From positions 18,962 to 82,961 of IMG/VR virus record IMGVR_UViG_3300034060_000588: DNA of 64,000 nucleotides; one strand, written 5' to 3'. A model generated the notes under the pieces. It was not told the origin of the DNA. It ran no database searches and worked only from the letters and a program-made list of their open reading frames with translations. Position numbers and translations under genes: made by a program. This document shows positions 25,717-35,500 of the stretch, one piece after another (the stretch's first letter is position 1; the number at the start of each line of letters is the position of its first letter). The stretch comes from a virus.

Positions 25717-28700
25717 TTATAAAGATTCTAATAAATTATAAGATTTGGTTATTTTTTCTTTGATTTTTTCTTTATCAGACTCAATCATTTCATCGTACAC
25801 TTTTGTTGATTTGTTTTTTGGGAAATCAATTATATATGTTTTAGTGACAGCATTTATTATTGTCGTTTTTATTTGAGCATCTGTTGTTGCTGTTTTATCT
25901 AAATAAGATTCAATAGATCCCAATTTTCCGGTATATTTATTTATCATAAAATCAAGGAATTTTTCCAAGTTAGAAAATTTTGCCATTGGTACTTTTAAGT
26001 TTGTCCCTTGATCAACACAAAAATATTCTGAATCAAAATATGTTGCTGATCCACCCCAATCTATATTAAGTGGTATTGCCGCATAATTGTTTTCAACACT
26101 TTTAAAGTTTTGAGAATTAAAACTTCCAATGTATATTGTACTAAAAATAAAAGCTCTTAAAAGTCCTGATCTTTCACTATCCAAACCTTGACTCTTAATT
26201 TTTTGGGTTAATAAATCATATAAATTTTTAAACGTTGTTGTCATTTCTGTTGGTGTGATATTTACATAATCTTGGTATGATCTAATTAAATTGGCTGAAC
26301 AACTCTGTGTTGATACGGTACCAATACCGGATGTTGCATAACTTACAGAACTATTTACTTCTGTTTTAACATTTTCTGGTGTTTCACTTAATCGGTTATC
26401 CTCTTCTTGAATTTTTTGTCTTAATGATGTTAAAATTTTAGTACTTAATGACTGTAAATATTTATCAAGAGCTGGAATACTATAAAAGGGTTGTCTCTGG
26501 CCTTCAAATGTTGTATCAAAACCAGAATCATTAATTTTATGGGTTACTTTTGTAATCATATATGGACCGCTAAACATTGGTACGTATCTCAAGTTAAAAT
26601 ACATCATTGGTTGTATCATAGCGTTACCTAACATATCAACACTACATTTATAACTTCTATTTCTATATACGTTATATAAGGAAGCACTTTGTGATGCGCC
26701 AGCTCTATTTCTATTTAAGTTAGCCATTTGGTTTAACATTTCTAAAGATTCTGTTGTTGGGTCTCCGGGTTCTTGTGAAACATCAAATCTTTTAAATATC
26801 TGTTGATTTTGTGGTCCCATATCAACGTTAAAACCAACAACTTTGTTTGATCTATCCCAATCTTGTTTTCCGTCTTGATCTTCAACTAACGGACAATCGC
26901 TGGCTCTTCGTAAATCAAAAGCGTCGTCTCTAAATCTATAATCAACGTTTTCATTAAGTGCTAAATGTTCACTAGGTTTACTGGCGTATAAACACAAAAA
27001 TTTTGAACTAGTTTCTCTATAGTCTAATGTTGCAAATGTCCCAAACAATGTATTTGCAAACTCTAACGACCCTTCTGGTGCTGGGGTTGGGTTTTTACTA
27101 GCATCTTGTACGTTATAAAAATTGGCGTAAGCTGGTAATGTAAAAAATGTAAAATTATTTTCAGTTATTATTGTTGAAACGATGTCTATCATTTTATTTT
27201 TATACGAACCATAATCAATTGTGTCTTTTGCTTTAAACACATCAACATAAATTTTTTGTCCAACGTCCCTACTTGCTCTATCAAATAATAATACGTCTTC
27301 AAATAGAGTTTTTGTTTTATAGTCACCTCCGGCAATCCAGGTATCGTTTAGTCCCTTGAACATATCATATAGTTCATACCTTGTTTGTTCCCCATCTAAA
27401 TCCGCTTTTACCTTTTTTGATTCTTTTTTTATTGTTACAGATTTTAAATTTTTTCTAACAGTTGTCAACTCTAAACCCAATACTGTGTTAATATATGTTT
27501 CACTTTTAGTGATATAATTAGACATAAGAGTAAAAAACTTTGTCCTATTCAGTGATGGGTCTTGTAATTTTTGTGTAGCATATATCTTTATTATTGGTGC
27601 AAAATTTATCACGTTTTGTTCTGAAAATTCCACATTTATATCAATAAAAAAATCTGTTATATATGAACCCGAATCAGAATACCTTAACAAAGTTATTTCA
27701 GAAAAACCAACATAGGTTTCTAATGTCTTCCAGGTATTTGGGTATTGTAATTTTGAGTTTGCTAATGTTATTGTGTTTGATGACGATGGTAAAGCGTTTG
27801 GTGAATTTGTTTTATAGTAGTTATATGAATATGGATCTTGTATAAAATCGTTTGAGAATGTATAAAAGAGTCTTTTGTTAAAATTAGACGGGTTTCCGTA
27901 TTTTAACACAACTTGATATTCCATAAAGTTTTTAAAGTTGCTTTGAAAATTTGTTATCTGATTTTCTTGAACTTCCTGAATTATCTCACTAGCAGTTGTT
28001 TTTGTTGGTTTTGGTATTTTCATCAACAACCTCATAAGTGCTTGAAAGTTTTTAAAGTCTTTTTGTGATTGTAGTTCTTCGTTTTTTGGTGATAATGTTG
28101 TTTCGTAGTCATAAACCGATTTAGAAAATAATAAAAATTCTTTCTCTAATGTATCTAAAACATCTTTATCAAATGCACTAAACATATCGTCTATCTTTGA
28201 ATAATTTGATGACTTCCCGTTTATTGAAAAGTTTTCTTGTGTTGGTAATTCGGATAAGACGTTTTTTAAATATGCATCCGGTGATGGTATGCTAACCTTT
28301 TGGTCATCAAAATAACCGTAGTTAGGTGCTTTCCAAAAACTACGTATACTACCGTTAAATAATGCTGGATTGTTTTTTAATTCTGTTTTTAAATTTCCAA
28401 TATTGTTAAAACATTCCTGACCAACTTGGTTTGTTGGTGCGCCAAAAGACGGTAGTGGAAATATAAACTCTTCGTCTTGGACTGGTGCATAACAACTCCA
28501 AGATTTCAACATTAAAGATCTATTACTACTCAAAGGGTCAAATCCGTTTAATTTTGTTAAAACGGTATTGTTGTCAAAATTTAAATATAATGATCCGTCA
28601 TTTATTGCAGCTTGTATGTCTCCACTTGAGTAGTCTATATTTTCTACATTTGCCAATTTAAAATCTGTCAATGATAAACCAGTTGGGTATGTTTCAGAGA

Positions 28701-31700
28701 TTAAATACTTTCCAGCACCCCCCGTTGTTCCAGAAATTTGAGAAAGAATTGTTGTGCCTAAAATAATGTTAGGTCCGGATAATATACTCCCAGTAATTAA
28801 ATCTGGTGATGTAATACTCACAATTTCTAAAATATTTGTTGTTGCCGAAACTTTACAAGTACCGGAAACTTCATATGTCGAATCAAAAACTCTTGTCCCT
28901 TGATAAAAAACGTTAAAATCGTCTAATGTTTTTGGGTAAAACCCCGTGTTCATAACCGTTTTACTAAGTGGACCAACAGTTAAATCTTCTTGTAGTACAA
29001 ATTTGTAAGGTGATCCGTCAATAATTAGATCATAATTTTTAGTTACAGCACTTGTGATTGGGTCGTAATTTCCTTCGTAGTTAAAATCTCCCCAAATGTC
29101 TTGTAAAAAATCAACACCGGTTTCTATCCAGGTTTTATACCTATGCCAAACACCACCATATTTTAAGATCCAAGAATATGGTAATTTATGTATTGCCCCA
29201 TATTTTTTTAATGTTGCTAACACATAGTCTAATTCTTTTATAACACCGTTATCGTAAGTTTTATATCTCTCAACTGTAGTTGTTAATGGTAAACTACTTA
29301 AAAAAAGATAAGCAGCTTCTTTATATGGATATTGGTTAAAAGAATTGTACCTAAATTCATAAACACCTTTTTGTATTGCATTAACAAAATAAGGTGTGTT
29401 TAATATTGATGTTGTTTGTGCGGCAGTAAGGTTATTTGTGTAATTAATATAATTTAAATTACCTTCAGTTATATATTGTTTATTAAAACTTCTACTTTCA
29501 TAGAATGTTTTTAAATTCGTCAAATTTAATGTCTGGGAGAAGGTTGTCGGTTCATAATTAAAATTTGATATTGGTAATTTTAATACTGCCGATCCTTGTT
29601 CAAAGTTTGTAACAGATTTATAAACTTCATTATAATTTAAAACATTTGCCGTTATAAATGTGTCAATAGGAAAATTAATAACACTTCCGCCGGCCATATA
29701 ATTTTGTATCCAACCTATATTGGTTAATGGGTATATGTCCGGAAAATCAAAATTTTCAACAACAACATTTTTACTAAAGTATTTTGTGATTAGATCGCTA
29801 TTATCAACAGACAAACTTGGTTTACTTTCGTTGTTGTCTAAAATCTCAACATTAAAAATCTCAAATGTTTTTTTAGTGTCATTTTTTATATATGGTGTAT
29901 TAAACTCACCTCTTATATAGTTTTGCCAAGATGGTCCTTGTCCCTGATTTGAGATGTCTCTTAAAAAAGATAGAAAATCAGATAAATCATATTCTTTTAA
30001 CTTATTAGATAAATAAGGGTTGTCATCACCTAGAGCTTCCACAATATTTAATCTTTCCATTTCGGCAACATAGAAAGGTATGTTATATTGATAAACACCA
30101 TCTCTATTCATTCTTTCATAAAATGAATTAATAAGTAACCTTTCATACATTTCGTAGAAAAACTTAACTTCTTCAGTGTTGGCAAAAACGTCATTCCCAA
30201 TAGGAAACTCTATAGAGTTAAGACTTAATCTTTTTGGGTTTACCAATGAGTTTGAAATTGTTTCGGGTTCAGGTATTTGTGTTTCTCTTGTTGAGTATCC
30301 ACTTATAAATTCCTCAATGAACTCAACCTCTGGCCAAATTTCTGGGTTAAACGCATTCAAGGACGTTGCAACAGCATCATCCCCAGGATAAACTAGTTCA
30401 TATTTCTCACCATCTTTTTTGGTATCGTTTTTATTTATAATTTGCGGCCAAGGGTATACCGGTGTTTGTGATTCCGGTAAATCTTTTACATCAACACTTG
30501 ACGCAGTACTGTTGTTAAAAATTGCTCCCTTCCTAAACCTATCTTCTCTTACATTCCAAGCTTTAGTGTGTACATCGTCCATAAGTCTCAATAGTGCTTC
30601 GCCTTGGGCGAAAAAGACGGCCAAAACATTTCTAATTGTTGGTTCAAACCCTATACCACCATCGGCAACACTACCCGAAATTCTATTAGACAAATCTTTT
30701 GTTAGTTCGTCTTCTATTGTTTTTTTCTGTTTTAAAAAATCTTCTTTAATTTTGTTAATTTTCTCAATAAATGAGTCTTTACCTTCATAAAAATATAAAT
30801 CTTTACCATTAATTTCTTTCCCTATTTGTACTTCAAATCCACTAGTTATTTGTTGATTACCTATTGGGTATTCATTACCTGTTCTCTGAAAATAAGTTTT
30901 TTTTAAATCTAAATCAGACGTTGATTTTACACTACTAATAAAAATACAAAAACTTGTTGAGTTACATACAATATCAATTGGTACACTATTTTTAGTGTTT
31001 TTACCTAATGTTTTGTTATTTTCAAGAAGTTTGTTGTATTTTAAAACAAGCGCTTTAAGTCTTACGTCCGCATCAAAAATATTTATTAGTTCTTTTTTAT
31101 ATAAGTAATTTAATCGACCTAAAGTGTCTGTATAAGGGTTTTTTTCGTCTAAAAAAGTTTTAACCCAAGAGTCTGTATATGTCACAACTTCAGATCTATA
31201 CAACTCCAAGTTTTTTTCAAAATCATCAATATCGTTTAGAATATTCATATTTGTTTTCTTAAAACTTTCATAAATTGTTTTTAAGAAAATATTTAACCTT
31301 CTTTGTAATTGTTGAATTGTTAGCTCTGGGAAATTTTCATCAATTAACCCTTTAGACTTATATTCAGAATAAAGTTCTTTCATTTTTTGGTAACCACCGC
31401 TAGAAAATGACCTATCTAATGTTACGGAAGAAGTTTGGTTTGTTTGAGTCTCGTTCTTTGTTTCAATAACTGACCTATACATAAATGGAACAGCTAGCAT
31501 CCCACCCCACGGAATGTAGGATAATATAGAATATTTGTATGAATAAAATTTTAACTGTACTCTGAAATTACCACTGCTTGAATCATAACTACTTGTAAAC
31601 GTGTATAACATTAACGGTATTCTCACCGCTTTACCTAAATAACCTTTAATTGTTAGATAAAAAATTGGGTATGGTAGTTGGAAAAAGGCCGCGTAAGGTG

Positions 31701-32235
31701 AGTTATTTCCACCTTCAAAAAGTGCCCTACCTTTAACGTCTTCTAGTGTTACATCAATAACTGGTAAAAAATCTGTACCATATGTTATTGATATATCTGT
31801 TATACCTAATAGTCCGTTGTCAACCGCACCTGGTTGTCCGTCTGAAGTTAGTGTTTGTTGAACGTAGTAGTTATCGCTTTTATTTGGTGCGTATTTTACA
31901 TTTGAGTTCACTTGGTTTACACCTCTGCCTTGTAGGGTGTTTTTTCCTGTTATTTCATCGGTGTATGCATCATCAAGAAACGTCTTAAATCCGGGGTTTA
32001 AAAAATTTATCTTACCAACGGAAATTGTTTTAAGGGATTCGTCAAGTGGTACACCAACGGCTAATTTTGTCCTAGGGACAACATTACACTCAAGATTAGC
32101 GTACATAATCAAATCTTCGTGATTGATTAATCGTTCACTTACTTTTCCGTTATTATCAACTAACTTATTTGGGTCTATAACGGTAATGTTTTGATAATCA
32201 AATTCAACTAAAATATTTTCGCCGTTATTTACCAT
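25717..32235 (-). CDS. Giant tail protein, putative baseplate hub component (2172 aa)
   Basis: The N-terminal 250 residues are beta-rich (ITDISITYGTDFLPVIDVTL, about 145-165). The middle, about 280-650, has long helical and coiled stretches. Near residues 1885-1920, GPYMITKVTHKINDSGFDTTF and EGQRQPFYSIP resemble the end of gp27/gpD-like hub domains, in which a strand reading 'x-Y-x-I-x-x-V-x-H' precedes a Phe-rich strand. This is followed by a helical C-terminal domain of about 250 residues. It is flanked by a LysM/gp53-like gene (11-base overlap) and the tape-measure region, where hub proteins are expected. No lysozyme motif is seen. The hub role is inferred; T4 gp27 has only 391 aa. Confidence 0.5.
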   Translation of the reverse strand: MVNNGENILVEFDYQNITVIDPNKLVDNNGKVSERLINHEDLIMYANLECNVVPRTKLAVGVPLDESLKTISVGKINFLNPGFKTFLDDAYTDEITGKNTLQGRGVNQVNSNVKYAPNKSDNYYVQQTLTSDGQPGAVDNGLLGITDISITYGTDFLPVIDVTLEDVKGRALFEGGNNSPYAAFFQLPYPIFYLTIKGYLGKAVRIPLMLYTFTSSYDSSSGNFRVQLKFYSYKYSILSYIPWGGMLAVPFMYRSVIETKNETQTNQTSSVTLDRSFSSGGYQKMKELYSEYKSKGLIDENFPELTIQQLQRRLNIFLKTIYESFKKTNMNILNDIDDFEKNLELYRSEVVTYTDSWVKTFLDEKNPYTDTLGRLNYLYKKELINIFDADVRLKALVLKYNKLLENNKTLGKNTKNSVPIDIVCNSTSFCIFISSVKSTSDLDLKKTYFQRTGNEYPIGNQQITSGFEVQIGKEINGKDLYFYEGKDSFIEKINKIKEDFLKQKKTIEDELTKDLSNRISGSVADGGIGFEPTIRNVLAVFFAQGEALLRLMDDVHTKAWNVREDRFRKGAIFNNSTASSVDVKDLPESQTPVYPWPQIINKNDTKKDGEKYELVYPGDDAVATSLNAFNPEIWPEVEFIEEFISGYSTRETQIPEPETISNSLVNPKRLSLNSIEFPIGNDVFANTEEVKFFYEMYERLLINSFYERMNRDGVYQYNIPFYVAEMERLNIVEALGDDNPYLSNKLKEYDLSDFLSFLRDISNQGQGPSWQNYIRGEFNTPYIKNDTKKTFEIFNVEILDNNESKPSLSVDNSDLITKYFSKNVVVENFDFPDIYPLTNIGWIQNYMAGGSVINFPIDTFITANVLNYNEVYKSVTNFEQGSAVLKLPISNFNYEPTTFSQTLNLTNLKTFYESRSFNKQYITEGNLNYINYTNNLTAAQTTSILNTPYFVNAIQKGVYEFRYNSFNQYPYKEAAYLFLSSLPLTTTVERYKTYDNGVIKELDYVLATLKKYGAIHKLPYSWILKYGGVWHRYKTWIETGVDFLQDIWGDFNYEGNYDPITSAVTKNYDLIIDGSPYKFVLQEDLTVGPLSKTVMNTGFYPKTLDDFNVFYQGTRVFDSTYEVSGTCKVSATTNILEIVSITSPDLITGSILSGPNIILGTTILSQISGTTGGAGKYLISETYPTGLSLTDFKLANVENIDYSSGDIQAAINDGSLYLNFDNNTVLTKLNGFDPLSSNRSLMLKSWSCYAPVQDEEFIFPLPSFGAPTNQVGQECFNNIGNLKTELKNNPALFNGSIRSFWKAPNYGYFDDQKVSIPSPDAYLKNVLSELPTQENFSINGKSSNYSKIDDMFSAFDKDVLDTLEKEFLLFSKSVYDYETTLSPKNEELQSQKDFKNFQALMRLLMKIPKPTKTTASEIIQEVQENQITNFQSNFKNFMEYQVVLKYGNPSNFNKRLFYTFSNDFIQDPYSYNYYKTNSPNALPSSSNTITLANSKLQYPNTWKTLETYVGFSEITLLRYSDSGSYITDFFIDINVEFSEQNVINFAPIIKIYATQKLQDPSLNRTKFFTLMSNYITKSETYINTVLGLELTTVRKNLKSVTIKKESKKVKADLDGEQTRYELYDMFKGLNDTWIAGGDYKTKTLFEDVLLFDRASRDVGQKIYVDVFKAKDTIDYGSYKNKMIDIVSTIITENNFTFFTLPAYANFYNVQDASKNPTPAPEGSLEFANTLFGTFATLDYRETSSKFLCLYASKPSEHLALNENVDYRFRDDAFDLRRASDCPLVEDQDGKQDWDRSNKVVGFNVDMGPQNQQIFKRFDVSQEPGDPTTESLEMLNQMANLNRNRAGASQSASLYNVYRNRSYKCSVDMLGNAMIQPMMYFNLRYVPMFSGPYMITKVTHKINDSGFDTTFEGQRQPFYSIPALDKYLQSLSTKILTSLRQKIQEEDNRLSETPENVKTEVNSSVSYATSGIGTVSTQSCSANLIRSYQDYVNITPTEMTTTFKNLYDLLTQKIKSQGLDSERSGLLRAFIFSTIYIGSFNSQNFKSVENNYAAIPLNIDWGGSATYFDSEYFCVDQGTNLKVPMAKFSNLEKFLDFMINKYTGKLGSIESYLDKTATTDAQIKTTIINAVTKTYIIDFPKNKSTKVYDEMIESDKEKIKEKITKSYNLLESL

Positions 32236-32548
32236 AATAGAATCTATAATTATCTAAAGTAGATTTATACTCTTGTAATGAAGTTACTAAAGGATATGGT
32301 ATTGTCAATACTGATCCGTCTGGAATGTTAAATTCAAAACCAGTAAATTCAGGATTTGCTTGTAAGATCAACCAACCAAAAAATGGTGAATTATAATATT
32401 GTTGGGAAATTTTATCTAATCTAGATTGACCAACTCTATAGATATATTTTTTATCACTACTTTTAGGTTGTAATGTTAAGTAAGGAACAACAGTTTGTTC
32501 TCCGTTTACTAAAAAATTACTATATCTATTGTAGTATTGTAATGCCAT
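32225..32548 (-). CDS. LysM-like baseplate protein, gp53/gpX type
   Basis: The protein has 107 aa. It has a single LysM-like core: YIYRVGQSRLDKISQQYYN (about 35-53), then WLILQANPEF (about 59-68) and FNIPDGSVLTIPYP (about 73-86). That order (Y-x-V-x2-G-D/S-x-L-x2-I-A/S then N-P ... L-x-I-P) occurs in T4 gp53 and in P2-type tail protein X, which join wedge to hub or tube. No signal peptide is present, so it is a virion part rather than a secreted wall-binding protein. It overlaps the 2172-aa gene by 11 bases. Confidence 0.68.
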   Translation of the reverse strand: MALQYYNRYSNFLVNGEQTVVPYLTLQPKSSDKKYIYRVGQSRLDKISQQYYNSPFFGWLILQANPEFTGFEFNIPDGSVLTIPYPLVTSLQEYKSTLDNYRFYYGK

Positions 32549-32550
32549 AA

Positions 32551-35500
32551 TTAATTAAATGTTGTTTTGCCGTTGAACGTCTCTTTATTTTCATTCAAGT
32601 TTTTATTGTTATATAAGTCTTTTATTTTTTTCTTTTTCTGTCCGCTATTACCAATCTCCTCTGTTGTGTAACCAATTTTTTTATCTTTAAAAAAGTTTAT
32701 GGTTTGTGATGCTCCTTCAAGTGTAAACTTAATTTCATATTTTGAGAACTCTTGAAATTCTACATCCTTGTCCAAAGTTTCAAAATATTTAATTTCTGCT
32801 ACGTGATCATCATAACACCTATTTTTGAATCCAGTACATATTTCTTTAATTTGTAATTCTAAACCATTTATTTTTTTCACTTCACTATCAATTAATGAAT
32901 TTACAAAAGCATCAAATTTATTGTTGTTTAATAGTATATTTGACATCCCCATATAATATCTTTTATCCGGTATTGTTGTAATTTTTAAATCTCCTGAATT
33001 AGATGTGTAAATCGTATTTTCTTCGTCATAAAAACTTTCGGATAAGATTATTTTTGTTTTGAGTAGATTTAAAAAATAAATTAGATCTCTTTGAGTTGAT
33101 TGTTGGTAAGCGTCGGTTATTTCTGTTATTAGTTGATTGGTTGATTCAGCAGATAAACTATAAACCTTAATATCACCAGTTTTTAATTTTACACCATCTA
33201 AATTGTCGCAAACAACATCTGTCTTTCTTAATGAATAATTTAGTGTTTCTTCTGTTGCAACAATACTATTAACTTGTTGTTGTACCAATAAATTTAATTC
33301 AATTTCGTTAGTTTTAAGAGTCTTTTTCAAAGTTTCTTTAATATTTCTAAAGATATTACTTGGTATGTTTTTAATGTTATTCATACCAACAATTATTGGG
33401 TTTGTGTCGTCGTTAACATCTTTTACACAATTATCAATTAATTTACCAAATCTTTTTGATATGTTATCTGGTTTTCCATATAAAACCGTTTCTTTTTTTA
33501 ATGTTAGGTCTAAAATATTTCCTTTTGTGTAGTTACTTTTTTTATACACTAATTGAGAAATACCCCAATTTGTTACTTCAGTTATTGACTTATTTTGATT
33601 AACAACAGTATTAAAATAATTTTTTGTATTTTCTTGTAATTCACCCATAAGATTGTAATAACTAATTTCACCAGTTTCAATACCCGTTGTTGTGTCTAAA
33701 TTAGTTGTTACAATATTACCAATCGGTGTTAACCCTTTTTGTGATATCTGATTTTCAACATCTTTAGATTTAACTGGGGGTCCTGCGTTACCAACTATTA
33801 ATTTTGCTAGTTGTAAGTCTCTATCACTTATTTCTTTTTTATCCGTAGATATTGATCTTTCGTCATAAATTTCAGTATTACCATAGTAATTGAATGAGAG
33901 CGCATTTTGAAGTTGTTTGATTGGTCCGGCCAAACCTTGTCCGCCTATAAAATCAAAACTTAATGTAATTTTTGCAATCATTGGTTGTACACCAATACCT
34001 TCTGGGTTTATATCGTAAACTAATGGGTCAAATGTAATACCTAAACTATTTGGGATAATTTTAGTGTGGTAAAAATCTCCAATCCTTAACACTAATACTG
34101 GTGGTGTTCCAAACGAAGTATTTAATGCGTCGTTATATTTCAATTGATTATCATTTCCTACAACTGGTATTGTTTGTCCCGGTCTCATACATTGGTTTAA
34201 GAATGTCAAACGAGAGTTTAATCCTTCTGGTGTTGTTGAATGGAATGCCGGGCTAAAATATTTTATTTTTTCTTTTATGGATTCATATACCATTGGGTTT
34301 GTTTCCTTAATGGCTTCAAAATAATCACACTCTGAAAACAAATTTCTCAATATTTTTTTTGATATTCCTTCTTTTAATTTTTGTACTGGGTCTGGTTTTT
34401 TTACTGGTTTTTTTGGTGGTGTTATAATTACAGTGTTATCCGGATTTGGGTCTGGATCTGGGTTTGGTTCAATAACTGGGTCTACTGGTGCCGCTTTTGT
34501 TGTATAACTTTGTAATATAACACTTCTACAAGCCATAGCCGGAACGTTAAATTCACCCTTCGTTTCATTACAATTGATCGTATTTCCGTTGTATGAAACA
34601 ATGGACTGAAATGCAAGAGCTTCGGGTTCCGCTAAAATTAATTTTCCGTCGGTATAATAATCTTTAAAGGTTTTAGTATCACTTACCTTTTTTTGAAAAA
34701 GATACTGTAGTACTGAATCGTACCTTCTTTTAGCTAAAAATCTATTGTATACGTCTGCAGTTTGATTACAAGCACTCCCACCACCAACAGTATTTGTCGC
34801 CCCAACAAAAGTCATATTTACTTCACCGCCATCACCTAAAATATTCCCAATTTTATCTAAAAATTCATCAACAACTGAAACACTTTTTTCTATTTCCTTA
34901 TTAAAAAAGTCAATAACAGAGTCTGCCGGATATTCAACACCATTATTTTTTGCCGCTTCTTTGTTTGCAACATAATTACCATTATTACCAACTTTTGTTG
35001 TTTTTTGAGTTAATAAATTTTTATAGTAAGTACTATAATCGTCATCACTTGTTATTTGTTCACACTTACCACCAGAAATTCTGGGTTGTCCTTGAGCAAA
35101 ATAGATCATATAATTAGGAGTTAATTCTTCTTCAATAATAACTTTTTTACGGGAATTATCAGTACCTGTACCATCGGTTGTTTGATTACCAGAGTTAGCC
35201 CCACCACTTTTTTCTTCTTTTATTTTACTTATTTCACTTAAAACAGTATTAACTTCTTCTGGTGTTGTTCTCGCATCATTTAATATTTCTTGATACGTAT
35301 ATAATTCACTAATTGGTATTTGATTAAATTTTGCCGCCAAATCATATAAATCGTATTTTACGCAACCAGCAAAAAACGAATCCACAATTGAGTTAACTTC
35401 TTGATCTGTTTTTTTTGCTAATTGTTTTTCAATAATTGTATTTAAAGAGGATGGGTTATCAACAACAATTTTCCAAGAAATTGTTCCGGATCTTGACGAA

